From contig DS480348.1 of NCBI GenBank assembly GCA_000154345.1, positions 186,001 to 250,000 of the forward strand: a stretch of DNA of 64,000 nucleotides, read 5' to 3'. Below the pieces are notes generated by a model. It had not been told where the DNA came from and did no database searches. It worked only from the letters and a program-made list of their open reading frames with translations. This DNA is from [Clostridium] leptum DSM 753. Its GTDB lineage: Bacteria > Bacillota > Clostridia > Oscillospirales > Acutalibacteraceae. Both the position numbers and the translations under genes were made by a program. Each line of letters starts with the position of its first letter. The stretch's first letter is position 1. Below, piece by piece: positions 1 through 9,109 of this stretch.

Positions 1-330
1 ATCCTCCGCCGGGTGGTGATCGTCAACATCGGAGACGAGGACGGGGATATCGAGCTGATCAATCCGGAAATTGTCGAGGCCTCCGGTGAGCAGGACGGCC
101 CGGAGGGCTGCCTTTCCTGCCCGGGCGAGTGGGGCATGGTGCGCCGCCCCAGCCATGTGGTGGTAAAGGCCCAGAACCGCAGGGGCGAATTTTTTGAAAT
201 TACCGGAGAGGAGCTGAAGGCCAGAGCGTTCTGCCATGAGCTGGATCACCTGGAGGGAATTCTGTTCAAGGCCAAAGCCATCCGCATGATTGATCCCAGC
301 GAGCTGGAAACGGAAGAAAACGAGGAATAA
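1..330 (+). CDS. def: Peptide deformylase, C-terminal part (5' end outside window)
   Basis: The protein removes the formyl group from the N-terminal methionine of new polypeptides. The reading frame is open from base 1, so the N-terminus with the first conserved GxGxA-type motif lies upstream of the window. The two other hallmark motifs are present: EGCLS, whose Cys is a metal ligand, and HELDH, the HExxH metal site with catalytic Glu, followed by LEGILF. The acidic tail (ETEENEE) is unremarkable. It is followed 20 bases later by fmt, the enzyme that adds the formyl group to initiator tRNA; def-fmt pairing is classical. The family assignment is firm. Confidence 0.95.
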   Translation: MLRRVVIVNIGDEDGDIELINPEIVEASGEQDGPEGCLSCPGEWGMVRRPSHVVVKAQNRRGEFFEITGEELKARAFCHELDHLEGILFKAKAIRMIDPSELETEENEE

Positions 331-350
331 GATCGGAAAAGAGGAAACAG

Positions 351-1271
351 ATGCGTATCGTTTTTATGGGAACCCCGGATTTCGCCGTGCCGTGCCTGGC
401 GGGACTGCTGGAGGCGGGCCATCAGGTATGCGGTGTGTTTACCCAGCCGGATAAGCCGAAGGGCAGAAAAATGGTTCTGACCCCGCCGCCGGTCAAGGAA
501 CTGGCGCTGGAAAAGGGTCTGCCGGTGTATCAGCCGGCGAAAATGCGGGATGGGGAGGCCCTGGGAATTTTACAGGAGCTGAGGCCGGAGCTTATTGTGG
601 TGGTGGCGTACGGCAAAATTCTGCCAAAGGAAATCTTGACTCTGCCGCCAAAGGGATGCGTTAACGTCCATGGAAGCCTGCTTCCCAAATACCGGGGAGC
701 GGCGCCGATCCAGTGGAGCGTCATCAATGGGGAAAAGGAGACCGGCGTCACCACCATGCTGATGGACGAGGGACTGGACACCGGGGATATGCTGCTGCGG
801 GAAACGGTGAAAATCGGGGAAAACGAAACCGCCGGTGAGCTGTTCGACCGGCTGGCCCCCATCGGCGCCCAGCTGCTGCTGAAAACGCTGGAGGGCTTGG
901 AGCAAGGCTCTATAGCTCCTCAAAAGCAAAATGATCAGGAATCCACCTACGCCTCTATGCTGGACAAGAATCTTTCTGCCGTAAATTGGAATAAATCCTC
1001 CAGGGAGGTTCATAATTTGATTAGAGGTTTAACGCCCTGGCCTACTGCCTATACTGTGTTAGAGGGAAAAAAGCTGAAGCTGTTCGGCTCCTCAGTGAGC
1101 GCGGCCAAGGGCGGCGCCGGTGAAATCGTATCTTTGAACCCATTTTTAGTGGGGTGCGGCGACGGCGTGTGTGTGCGGATCGACCAGGTGCAGCTGGAAG
1201 GCAAAAAACGCATGGGCGCTGCCGAGTTTTTCAGAGGCCATCCAGTGCCGCTGAAAACGTCGCTGAATTAG
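351..1271 (+). CDS. fmt: Methionyl-tRNA formyltransferase
   Basis: Transfers a formyl group from 10-formyl-tetrahydrofolate to initiator Met-tRNA. The 306-residue length is usual for the family. The N-terminus MRIVFMGTPDFAVP is the typical Rossmann start. The folate-site signature follows as SLLPKYRGAAPIQW, with catalytic Asn, His and Asp in VNVHGS and GLDTGDML. The C-terminal OB-fold tRNA-binding part starts at about residue 205. The start is ATG with GAGGAAA upstream. It lies 20 bases after def and 9 bases before the YugP-like protease gene, so it is probably in the same transcript. Confidence 0.97.
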   Translation: MRIVFMGTPDFAVPCLAGLLEAGHQVCGVFTQPDKPKGRKMVLTPPPVKELALEKGLPVYQPAKMRDGEALGILQELRPELIVVVAYGKILPKEILTLPPKGCVNVHGSLLPKYRGAAPIQWSVINGEKETGVTTMLMDEGLDTGDMLLRETVKIGENETAGELFDRLAPIGAQLLLKTLEGLEQGSIAPQKQNDQESTYASMLDKNLSAVNWNKSSREVHNLIRGLTPWPTAYTVLEGKKLKLFGSSVSAAKGGAGEIVSLNPFLVGCGDGVCVRIDQVQLEGKKRMGAAEFFRGHPVPLKTSLN

Positions 1272-1280
1272 GGGGAAGCT

Positions 1281-1991
1281 ATGTTTGATTTCTTTTATTA
1301 TTACGGATACGGCTATTTCAGTTATCTGATCTTTATGCTGCCGGCTCTGGTGATCTCCTTATGGGCCCAGATATCCGTAAAAAGCACCTTTCATAAATAT
1401 TCCGGGCTGCGGACAGGCAGAGGCTTGACCGGAGCCCAGGCGGCCCAGGAGGTGCTGCGGTTTCACAATGTGATGGGCGTCCGCTGCGAGCGGGTGGCGG
1501 GCCAGCTGACAGACCACTTTGATCCCAGAACCAACGTGATCCGCCTCTCCGACGGGGTATACGGAAGCGACTCTGTTTCCGCAGTAGGGGTGGCGGCCCA
1601 CGAGGCGGGACATGCCGTCCAATACGCCCAGGAGTACGGTCCTATGAAGCTGAGATCCGTGATGGTTCCCATTACCAATATCGGCTCCCGGCTTTCTCTG
1701 CCGGTGATTCTGTTCGGCTATTTTCTCTCCATCGGGCCGCTGGTAACGCTGGGAATCGTCCTGTTCAGCCTGTCGGTCCTGTTCCAGCTGGTGACTCTCC
1801 CGGTGGAGTTCAACGCAAGCCGCCGGGCGGTCAAAACCCTGGAGCAGGCCTATGTGCTTTCCGAGGATGAGCTTAAGGGTGTGAAAAAGGTGCTTCGGGC
1901 GGCGGCTATGACTTATCTGGCGGCTACCTTTACGGCCCTGTGGTCCCTGCTCCGGATTATTTTGATCTTTGGCAGGAGGAATGACCGGTGA
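1281..1991 (+). CDS. YugP-like neutral zinc metallopeptidase, membrane-bound
   Basis: A 236-residue membrane protein of the YugP/DUF2268-type zinc protease family. The start MFDFFYYYGYGYFSYLIFML is the first membrane segment and is characteristic of the family. The zinc site is AAHEAGH with H107, E108 and H111. Two or three hydrophobic segments follow at about 130-175 and 205-230. The family is known but its substrate is not. It sits between fmt and rsmB, a place it takes in many Clostridia. Its stop overlaps the rsmB start (GTGA), indicating translational coupling. Confidence 0.85.
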   Translation: MFDFFYYYGYGYFSYLIFMLPALVISLWAQISVKSTFHKYSGLRTGRGLTGAQAAQEVLRFHNVMGVRCERVAGQLTDHFDPRTNVIRLSDGVYGSDSVSAVGVAAHEAGHAVQYAQEYGPMKLRSVMVPITNIGSRLSLPVILFGYFLSIGPLVTLGIVLFSLSVLFQLVTLPVEFNASRRAVKTLEQAYVLSEDELKGVKKVLRAAAMTYLAATFTALWSLLRIILIFGRRNDR

Positions 1992-3328
1992 GCGCCGGAA
2001 AGAATGCCAGGCTGACAGCCTTGAAAGCCCTTCTCCGGGTGGAGGAGGGAAAGGGGTATTCCAACCTGGTGCTGGACCACGGCCTGGCCGCGTCTGGCCT
2101 GGACGGCCGGGACGCCGCCTTTGCCTCGGCGCTGTTTTACGGTGTGCTGGAGCGGCGGATCACCCTGGACTATCAGATTTCCCGTTACTCCAAAATGCCG
2201 CTGTCCCAGATGGCGGCGCCGGTGAGAGAGATTTTAAGGCTGGGCTTTTACCAGCTTCTTTATATGGATAAGGTTCCCCAAAGCGCCGCGGTCAACGAAA
2301 GCGTCAAGCTGACGCGGGCGGTGAAAAAAGACAAAGCCTCCGGCTTTGTCAACGGAATTTTGCGAAGCTTTATCCGGGACGGCTGTCCCTGCCGGCTGCC
2401 CGCGGAGACGGCGGATGACTACCTGATGGTGAAATACGCCTGCCCCCAATGGATCATTGACCTGTGGATCACCTCCTATGGCCGGGAAAGAGCTCTGGAG
2501 CTTGTGGAAAACCTGACGGGCAGGCCGCCGCTGGCCGTGCGGGTTAATTCCTGTAAAACAACCCGGGAGGCCCTGACAGAGCGGCTGAAGGAGGAAGGTG
2601 TGGAAACAAAGGAGGTGCCCGGCGTGGAGCAGGCGCTGACGCTGGAGCGTTCCGGCTCTATCGAGAGCCTGTCAAGCTTTCAGGACGGATTTTTTCACGT
2701 ACAGGATCTGGCTTCCCAGCTTTGCTGCCAGGCGCTGTCTCCCAAGCCGGGAGAGCGGGTTTACGACGTATGCGCCGCGCCGGGAGGAAAAACCTTTACT
2801 ATGGCGGAGCTGATGGAAAACCAGGGAGAGCTTTCCTCCTTTGATTTGTATCCAGCCAAGGTTAAGCTGATCCAGCAGGGCGCCAAGCGTCTTGGACTTT
2901 CTGTGGTGAACGCCCGGATCCGTGACGCCGCTCACCCGGAAGAGATGCTGCCGCCGGGGGATAAAGTCCTCTGCGATGTCCCTTGCTCCGGTCTGGGAAT
3001 TATCCGCAGAAAGCCGGAGATTCGCTATAAAAACAAGAATATGCTTGACAGTTTGCCGGATTTGCAGTACCTTATTTTATGTATATCCGCAAATTTGACA
3101 AAGAAACACGGGGTTTTGCTGTATTCCACCTGCACCCTGAACCCCGGGGAGAATAATCAGGTCGCCCGGCGTTTTCTGCTGGAGCACCCTGATTTTGAGC
3201 CGTATCCTGTCTCGCTGCCCGAGGGCTATGAGCGGAATAGCTTTGACCGGGAAAACGAGGCGACTTTGTTTGTGAAAAAGAACGGGACCGACGGTTTTTT
3301 CTTCTCCGGGTTCCGGCGGTTGAGGTAG
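1988..3328 (+). CDS. rsmB: 16S rRNA (cytosine-967-C5)-methyltransferase RsmB
   Basis: Methylates C967 of 16S rRNA using SAM. Residues 1-140 resemble the NusB-type RNA-binding domain. The SAM domain has CAAPGGKT (motif I) and the catalytic-cysteine motif CDVPCSGLGIIRRKPEIRYK, then YSTCTLNPGENN with the second conserved Cys. The length of 446 is normal. The start is GTG at 1988, chosen because AGGAGG lies 9-15 bases upstream and because it overlaps the preceding TGA as GTGA. The next gene, rlmN, begins one base after the stop region, so two rRNA methylases are coupled. Confidence 0.95.
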   Translation: MSAGKNARLTALKALLRVEEGKGYSNLVLDHGLAASGLDGRDAAFASALFYGVLERRITLDYQISRYSKMPLSQMAAPVREILRLGFYQLLYMDKVPQSAAVNESVKLTRAVKKDKASGFVNGILRSFIRDGCPCRLPAETADDYLMVKYACPQWIIDLWITSYGRERALELVENLTGRPPLAVRVNSCKTTREALTERLKEEGVETKEVPGVEQALTLERSGSIESLSSFQDGFFHVQDLASQLCCQALSPKPGERVYDVCAAPGGKTFTMAELMENQGELSSFDLYPAKVKLIQQGAKRLGLSVVNARIRDAAHPEEMLPPGDKVLCDVPCSGLGIIRRKPEIRYKNKNMLDSLPDLQYLILCISANLTKKHGVLLYSTCTLNPGENNQVARRFLLEHPDFEPYPVSLPEGYERNSFDRENEATLFVKKNGTDGFFFSGFRRLR

Positions 3329-3329
3329 T

Positions 3330-4409
3330 ATGGAAAGCTTTGCAAGCCAAAAGAAAGATATCAAATCCATGACGCTGGATGAGCTCCGGGCCGATATGAA
3401 AATCCAGGGGCAGCCCTCTTATAAGGCGCTTCAGATTTACCGCTGGCTCCATAGAGGCGTTTCCAGCTTTGAGGAAATGACGGATCTGTCGAAAATTGTC
3501 CGGCAGTTTTTAACTGAAAAGTATTACATATCTGTTGCAAGGGTTGAAAATAAGCTTGTTTCAGATTATGATAATACCATAAAATACCTTTTTTCCTTTG
3601 CGGACGGCCAATGCGTGGAGGCGGTGCTGATGGAATACCAGCACGGGCGTTCTATCTGCATTTCCACCCAGGTGGGGTGCAAAATGGGATGTACCTTCTG
3701 CGCCACAGGCTTAGGCGGTTTTCAGAGGAATCTGACAGCGTCTGAAATGCTTTCCCAGGTGCAGGCCGCGCAAAAGGATGCCGGCGTGCGGATCAGCAAT
3801 ATTGTATTGATGGGCATGGGAGAGCCTTTAGATAATTATAACCAAGTAATCCGCTTTTTAAGGCTGGTTTCCTCACAGGAGGGGATGAATCTGGGCATGC
3901 GCCATATTTCTCTCTCCACCTGCGGGCTGGTTGACCGCATTTACGATTTGGCGGAGGAAAACCTGCAGCTGACCCTTTCGGTTTCCCTGCACGCTCCCAA
4001 CAATGCGATCCGCAGCCGGACCATGCCGGTGAACCGAAAATATCCCATTGAGGAGCTTTTGAAGGCGTGCCGGTATTACGCCGGCCGTACGGGCCGAAGG
4101 ATTTCCTTTGAGTACGCGATGATCGACGGAGTCAATGATTCCGACGGCTGTGCCAAAGAGCTTGCGGCCAGACTTAAGGGAATGCTGTGCCATGTGAACC
4201 TGATCCCGGTAAACCCGGTGAGGGAAGCGGGCTATCAGAAAAGCGGGCGCGAGCGCCAGCAGGCGTTTATCCGTATTTTGGAAAGGGCGGGAATCACCGC
4301 CACGGTTCGAAGAACCTTAGGGGCGGACATCAACGCCTCCTGCGGACAGCTCAGGCGGAAACATTTGAAAGAAGGAGGTAGCGTCAATGCAATTTGCAGG
4401 ACAGACTGA
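3330..4409 (+). CDS. rlmN: 23S rRNA (adenine-2503-C2)-methyltransferase RlmN (radical SAM)
   Basis: Methylates A2503 of 23S rRNA, and usually also A37 of some tRNAs, by radical SAM chemistry with a methyl-Cys intermediate. The iron-sulfur cluster cysteines are C117, C121 and C124 in CKMGCTFC. The catalytic C-terminal Cys is C338 in NASCGQLR. GMGEPLDN and the SLHAPN motif are family marks. The 359-residue length is typical. The last 23 bases overlap prpC, whose Shine-Dalgarno (AAGGAGG) lies inside the rlmN 3' end. Confidence 0.97.
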   Translation: MESFASQKKDIKSMTLDELRADMKIQGQPSYKALQIYRWLHRGVSSFEEMTDLSKIVRQFLTEKYYISVARVENKLVSDYDNTIKYLFSFADGQCVEAVLMEYQHGRSICISTQVGCKMGCTFCATGLGGFQRNLTASEMLSQVQAAQKDAGVRISNIVLMGMGEPLDNYNQVIRFLRLVSSQEGMNLGMRHISLSTCGLVDRIYDLAEENLQLTLSVSLHAPNNAIRSRTMPVNRKYPIEELLKACRYYAGRTGRRISFEYAMIDGVNDSDGCAKELAARLKGMLCHVNLIPVNPVREAGYQKSGRERQQAFIRILERAGITATVRRTLGADINASCGQLRRKHLKEGGSVNAICRTD

Positions 4410-5115
4410 CATTGGCTTGGTTCGAAAAACCAACCAGGACGCGTATAACGCGGGAGCTCTTTCTGAAAATGCGGTCTGGGCCGTGGTGTGCGACGGTATG
4501 GGCGGCGCCAACGGCGGCAACATCGCCAGTGAAACGGCGATAGACGCGATCACCAAGGACGTTTTGGAAGGCTACCGGGAAGGGATGGATTCCCAGGAAA
4601 TCAAGGAATTGCTGGCTTCCGCTTTAGAGGACGCCAATGAGAGGGTTTATGAGAAGGCAAAGCAGGACCCAGCCCTGGAGGGGATGGGGACTACCGCGGT
4701 TCTGACACTGATCCAGAATAATGTGATCCATCTGGTGAACGTAGGAGACAGCCGGGCCTATCTGCTGACCCGTGAGAATGTGACCCAGATCACCCGGGAC
4801 CACTCCATTGTGCAGGAAATGCTGGAAAGCGGAGAGATCACAGAGGAGCAGGCCAGGAACCATCCCAGAAAAAATATTATCACCCGCGCCTTGGGTGTTG
4901 ACGATACTGTAGTGGTGGATTATTTTGAGATCCCCTTTGAAGAGCACGCGAAGCTGCTTCTGTGTTCCGACGGCTTTTCCGGAAGCCTGACGCCGGAGCG
5001 GATTTATCACTTCTCCAGAGGACTGACAGCGGAGAGAATCACACAGCGGGCCATCGAGCTTGCCAAAGAGGCAGGCGGCAATGATAATATAACCGTTATC
5101 ACCATAAGCAGGTAA
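4387..5115 (+). CDS. prpC: PP2C-type Ser/Thr protein phosphatase (PrpC/Stp)
   Basis: Metal-dependent phosphatase that counteracts the PASTA kinase encoded next. PP2C motifs are in order: TDIGLVRKTNQDA, VVCDGMGGANGG, VNVGDSRAYL, CSDGFSG and GGNDNITVI, which carry the metal-binding aspartates. The 242-residue length is normal for the bacterial family. The start ATG has AAGGAGG 8 bases upstream, within rlmN. In Bacillus the pair prpC-prkC controls muropeptide-responsive signalling, germination and cell-wall metabolism; the same role here is inferred from gene order. Confidence 0.95.
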   Translation: MQFAGQTDIGLVRKTNQDAYNAGALSENAVWAVVCDGMGGANGGNIASETAIDAITKDVLEGYREGMDSQEIKELLASALEDANERVYEKAKQDPALEGMGTTAVLTLIQNNVIHLVNVGDSRAYLLTRENVTQITRDHSIVQEMLESGEITEEQARNHPRKNIITRALGVDDTVVVDYFEIPFEEHAKLLLCSDGFSGSLTPERIYHFSRGLTAERITQRAIELAKEAGGNDNITVITISR

Positions 5116-5137
5116 CGAGGATAGGAGATGACTTTCC

Positions 5138-7237
5138 ATGGATAAATATTCCGGAAAACGGCTGGATGGCCGGTATGAGATCGGAGACCTTCTGGGCGTT
5201 GGCGGAATGGCGTATGTCTATAAAGCGTATGACTCTATCGACGACCGTGTGGTGGCGATTAAGATTTTGAAGGACGAATTCCTTGGCAACGAGGAATTTA
5301 TGCGCCGGTTTAAAAACGAGTCCAAGGCCATCGCGGTACTGTCCCACCCGAATATCGTCAAGGTGTACGACGTCAGCTTCGGCGACCGGATCCAGTATAT
5401 CGTCATGGAGTATATCGACGGCATCACCCTGAAGGATTATATCGAGCGCCAGCACGATATCAAGTGGAAGGAAGCGGTGCATTTTACCGGCCAGATCCTG
5501 GCGGCGCTTCAGCACGCCCATGAAAAAGGGATTATCCACCGGGATGTAAAGCCTCAAAATATCATGCTTTTGCAGGACGGCACCATTAAGGTGACGGATT
5601 TCGGCATCGCCCGGTTCGCGAAAAACGAAACCAGGACCATGACAGATAAGGCCATCGGCTCGGTTCACTATATCGCTCCGGAGCAGGCAAGAGGGGATTT
5701 GACCGACGCCAAGGCGGATATTTACTCTGTGGGCGTCATGCTCTACGAGATGCTAACCGGTCAGCTTCCCTTTGAGGCCGACAACGCGGTTTCCGTGGCG
5801 ATTATGCAGCTTCAGCAGGATCCCACCCCTCCCCGGCAGATCAATCCGGCCATTCCCGAGGGGCTGGAGGAAATCACCCTGAAAGCGATGCAGAAGGATC
5901 CTGCCCAGCGGTACCAGTCTGCCGCTGAAATGCTCCGGGATCTGGGCTTGTTCAATAGAAATCCCAGTATTCGGTTTCAATATCAGTATTACAGTGGGGA
6001 AAGCTCTACAAAGTATATTGATAATCTGGATTCCGTCCGTACCGGCCCCATCGCCAAGCCGGAATATGACGACGGCTACGATTACGAGGATGTGAAAACT
6101 GCGAAGAAGACCAGGCCCACAGCGGTTTACGTTTTGGGCGGCATCTGCGCGGCAGTGGTGCTGATCGCTGTTATTTTAGGAATTATGGCCTTTGCCCGCT
6201 CCTGTTCCTCGGAGGAAATCAAGGATGTCCCGATTCCAAGCTTTGTGGGACAGAAATACGACGATATTATGGCCAAGAAAGAAGCGGGTGAATATAAGTT
6301 CACCTTTATTAAGCAGGATGGCAAGGATGAGACTAAGGAGGAGGGTATCGTTTTAGCCCAGACTCCCGAGGTTTCAGAAACCAAAATGATTAAGGAAAAC
6401 AGCGAGATCACCCTGGTAGTAAACGTCCTCAATACCGAGGGGGAGGTTCCGGTGCCCGATGTGAAGGCGTGGAAGCAGGCCGACGCGGAAAAGGAGCTTA
6501 AGGATGCCGGACTGGTACCGAAAATTACGCCGGTGGCCGACGACGACACGGCGGAGGGCTATGTGAAAACAACAGATCCGGCCCCTGGCTCCAAGGTGGA
6601 AAAGGGAAGCACTGTGACCCTGTTTGTCAGCACCGGCCCGTCTACGGAAAAAACAGCGGTTCCCAACGTGATTTATGACAGCGAGGAAACGGCACGTCAG
6701 AAAATTGAGGCTGCGGGCTTGAAGGTTGGCAATATAGAACCCAGGTACAGCAACCAGGATGCGGGGATTGTTATTGAAACCGATCCTCTGCCCACTACAA
6801 TGGTCAGCGAGGGAAGCACCGTCAACCTGGTCGTCAGCAAAGGTCCGGAGCCGCCGCAGGAGAAGACTTATTATGTCTATGTTAAGCTCGACGGCCTGTC
6901 TCATCTGAATTTTGATGTGAATTTAACCGTGTATCTCGATGGAGAAGTGGTAAAACAAGCCAAAGTCAATCCGAGTATGGTCGGGAACCCTTATTGTGAA
7001 ATTCCAGTGACTGGATCGACTGATTCGGGGGAAAAGACTGTTTTAGTTGTTATCAATGGATATCCGTATTATGAGTATAAAGTAGACTTTGGAAACGATG
7101 GTGCCATTAGTAGTTGGCCACGCACGGATTTTGTGGAACCGACAGATCCCAATGCGTCTGTAGATCCAGAACCCCCTACCTCGACGCCAAGTGATCCAAG
7201 CGAATCTAATGGCGGCGAATCCGGGGATCAAGAATAA
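5138..7237 (+). CDS. prkC: PASTA-domain Ser/Thr protein kinase (PrkC/PknB type)
   Basis: Membrane receptor kinase. The kinase domain covers residues 10-275 with GVGGMAYVYKA (P-loop), VVAIKIL (catalytic Lys), IIHRDVKPQNIM (HRD) and VTDFGIARF (DFG). A juxtamembrane stretch precedes one transmembrane helix at about 330-352. Three PASTA repeats follow (starts near IPSFVGQKYDDI, VPVPDVKAWKQ and AVPNVIYDSEE), which in the family bind muropeptides or lipid II. After the third repeat comes an extra domain of about 85 residues and a Ser/Thr/Pro/Glu tail. The 699-residue length is large because of that extension. The stop is 25 bases before the rsgA start. Confidence 0.96.
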   Translation: MDKYSGKRLDGRYEIGDLLGVGGMAYVYKAYDSIDDRVVAIKILKDEFLGNEEFMRRFKNESKAIAVLSHPNIVKVYDVSFGDRIQYIVMEYIDGITLKDYIERQHDIKWKEAVHFTGQILAALQHAHEKGIIHRDVKPQNIMLLQDGTIKVTDFGIARFAKNETRTMTDKAIGSVHYIAPEQARGDLTDAKADIYSVGVMLYEMLTGQLPFEADNAVSVAIMQLQQDPTPPRQINPAIPEGLEEITLKAMQKDPAQRYQSAAEMLRDLGLFNRNPSIRFQYQYYSGESSTKYIDNLDSVRTGPIAKPEYDDGYDYEDVKTAKKTRPTAVYVLGGICAAVVLIAVILGIMAFARSCSSEEIKDVPIPSFVGQKYDDIMAKKEAGEYKFTFIKQDGKDETKEEGIVLAQTPEVSETKMIKENSEITLVVNVLNTEGEVPVPDVKAWKQADAEKELKDAGLVPKITPVADDDTAEGYVKTTDPAPGSKVEKGSTVTLFVSTGPSTEKTAVPNVIYDSEETARQKIEAAGLKVGNIEPRYSNQDAGIVIETDPLPTTMVSEGSTVNLVVSKGPEPPQEKTYYVYVKLDGLSHLNFDVNLTVYLDGEVVKQAKVNPSMVGNPYCEIPVTGSTDSGEKTVLVVINGYPYYEYKVDFGNDGAISSWPRTDFVEPTDPNASVDPEPPTSTPSDPSESNGGESGDQE

Positions 7238-7262
7238 AATATTTCGTGAAAGAGGTGGCTCT

Positions 7263-8162
7263 ATGCCTCTGCCTGAAGGAACGCTTCAGGGCACGATCTT
7301 AAAAGGAATCGGCGGCTTCTATTATGTGGAAGCCGCCGATACGGTATACGAGTGCAAGGCCCGGGGAATTTTCCGAAGGCACAGCCAAAAGCCCCTTGCG
7401 GGCGACCAGGTTGTTATCGTCCCCGCTGAAGACGGCACCGCTACGATTGATGAGATCCTGCCCAGAAAAAATCAATTAGTCCGCCCGCCGGTGGCCAACA
7501 TTGACCAGCTTATCATCACGGCGTCCACCTGCGATCCGGTGCCCAACCCTCTGATTATCGATAAAATGACCGCCTTGGCGGTGCATAAAAATATCCAGCC
7601 GGTGGTGGTGATTACTAAGTCCGACCTGGATGACGGCGCCTGGCTGAAGGGAATTTACGATTTGGCGCAGATCCGGTGCGTGCTGTTTTCCGCTGTGTCC
7701 GGAGAGGGGGCCGGGGAAATGAAAGAGCTTCTCAGAAACAGAATTTCCGCCTTTTCCGGGAACTCCGGCGTAGGGAAATCTTCTTTGCTCAACCGCCTGT
7801 ACGGAGGCTTGCAGCTGGAAACCGGAGATATCAGCCAAAAGCTGGGACGGGGCCGGCATACCACCCGTCAGGTGGAGCTTTTTAAGCTGGAGGGCGGCGG
7901 TTACGTGGCGGATACGCCTGGCTTTTCCACCGTCGATGTAGAGCGGTACGAGCTGATCCGCAAGGAGGAGCTGCCCCAGTGCTTTCCAGAGTTTGAACCT
8001 TACTTAAATCAATGCAAATTCACCTCCTGCGCCCATATCTGTGAAAAGGGCTGCGCCGTGCTGAAAGCGGTGGAGGAAGGAAAAATCAGCAAATCCCGTC
8101 ATGGAAGCTATTGCGCCATGTACCAGGAAGTAAAGGATGTCAAGGAATGGGAATTGAAATAA
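7263..8162 (+). CDS. rsgA: Ribosome small-subunit-dependent GTPase A
   Basis: Late 30S assembly GTPase with circularly permuted G motifs. It has an N-terminal OB fold, then TKSD (G4), GNSGVGKSS (P-loop, about residues 166-174) and DTPGFS (G3), followed by a C-terminal zinc knuckle (FTSCAHICEKGCAV, with a later Cys in SYCAM). The start at 7263 is chosen because AAAGAGGTGG precedes it and because MPLPEGTLQG begins the OB fold; an in-frame start at 7191 would lie inside prkC. The length of 299 residues is typical. It overlaps thiN by 16 bases. Confidence 0.96.
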   Translation: MPLPEGTLQGTILKGIGGFYYVEAADTVYECKARGIFRRHSQKPLAGDQVVIVPAEDGTATIDEILPRKNQLVRPPVANIDQLIITASTCDPVPNPLIIDKMTALAVHKNIQPVVVITKSDLDDGAWLKGIYDLAQIRCVLFSAVSGEGAGEMKELLRNRISAFSGNSGVGKSSLLNRLYGGLQLETGDISQKLGRGRHTTRQVELFKLEGGGYVADTPGFSTVDVERYELIRKEELPQCFPEFEPYLNQCKFTSCAHICEKGCAVLKAVEEGKISKSRHGSYCAMYQEVKDVKEWELK

Positions 8163-8842
8163 AAAAGGCGCGCTGCGTGATTATAGGCTCGGCGCCGGTG
8201 GATGAAGCGGAAAGGTGTTTTATCGGGACGCAGGTTTCTCCGGAGGATTTTTTGGTGTGCGCCGACGGGGGCTACGAGACGGCCCGCCGCCTGGGGCTGC
8301 AGCCCAATCTGCTGATCGGTGATCTGGATTCCTGTACGGAAGATTTTCCGCCGGATATCGAAGCGGTCCGCCTCCCGGTGCAGAAGGATGACACGGATAT
8401 GATGTACTCCCTGAAAGAATGTCTGGGCCGCGGTTACCGTGATTTTCTCCTGTTAGGCGCGACCGGCGGCCGCCTGGACCATACGGTGGCCAATTTATGC
8501 GGACTGTATTATTTGGCGATGCACAACGCGAGGGGAGTGCTGGCGGACCGGCAGAACGAGACGGTTCTGGTGATCAACGGCCGGGTAGGGCTTCAGGGAG
8601 AACCAGGAGCCCTGGTTTCCGTGTTCCCTTATGGGGCGTCTTACTGCACGTTGAGCTACGAGGGCCTGGAATATCCCCTCGATTATTACCGGCTTTATCC
8701 CTACGACCCTATGGGTACAAGCAACCGCTTGATCAGTACGGCGGCGAAAATCACCGTCCACGAAGGGCCGGCTCTGATCATCATGGCTAAGGAAAATGAA
8801 AAAGTTTGCACCGATTCTCCGCTTCCGCGTAGGATGGAGTAA
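8147..8842 (+). CDS. thiN: Thiamine pyrophosphokinase
   Basis: Converts thiamine plus ATP to thiamine diphosphate. The 231-residue protein has the family's acidic motifs: VCADGGYETARRLG, LLIGDLDS and KDDTDMMYS, then GATGGRLDH. The ATG at 8147 (MGIEIKKARC) fits better than an upstream TTG at 8111, because AAAGG lies about 10 bases before it. It overlaps the rsgA 3' end. In Bacillus an rpe gene sits between rsgA and thiN; it is missing here. Confidence 0.93.
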   Translation: MGIEIKKARCVIIGSAPVDEAERCFIGTQVSPEDFLVCADGGYETARRLGLQPNLLIGDLDSCTEDFPPDIEAVRLPVQKDDTDMMYSLKECLGRGYRDFLLLGATGGRLDHTVANLCGLYYLAMHNARGVLADRQNETVLVINGRVGLQGEPGALVSVFPYGASYCTLSYEGLEYPLDYYRLYPYDPMGTSNRLISTAAKITVHEGPALIIMAKENEKVCTDSPLPRRME

Positions 8843-8937
8843 GACAGGAACGGCGGAATACCTAAGGCGGCGGTAAAGGGGACCGGCTGAAAAGGACGCT
8901 CCTTGACCGCTCGCTTTTATTAGGCGGTGAAAAACAT

Positions 8938-9087
8938 ATGGTAAGATGCAATTATAAGCGCCAGGGGAAATGCGCTCTTTATTTTGCGCTGGGACTCACT
9001 TGTTCCTGTCTGTTTCCGGACCGCTTTGTGATAGGGATCGTGGCGATCGTTGTGATCGTCCTGGCCGTATCGCTCATACGCCGATAA
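8938..9087 (+). CDS. Small single-span membrane peptide (49 aa), unrecognised
   Basis: Short open frame beginning MVRCNYKRQGKCALYF. The C-terminal half, FVIGIVAIVVIVLAVSLIRR, is a clear membrane helix ended by two arginines. Four cysteines lie in the first half (at 4, 12, 22 and 24). It fills the gap between thiN and spoVM and ends 22 bases before the spoVM start. The ribosome site is weak (GGCGGTGAAAAACAT). It is supported only by its coherent hydrophobic profile and position; I do not recognise the family. It could be a small sporulation membrane protein or a chance frame. Confidence 0.45.
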   Translation: MVRCNYKRQGKCALYFALGLTCSCLFPDRFVIGIVAIVVIVLAVSLIRR

Positions 9088-9109
9088 TTTTAGACAGGAG
9101 GCTTGGCTC

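Noticed and set aside
1969..2271. Overlapping frame at the start of rsmB and other long minus-strand frames in GC-rich genes
   Set aside because: They lie antisense or out of frame to clearly identified genes, and their sequences show no domain; they are composition shadows.
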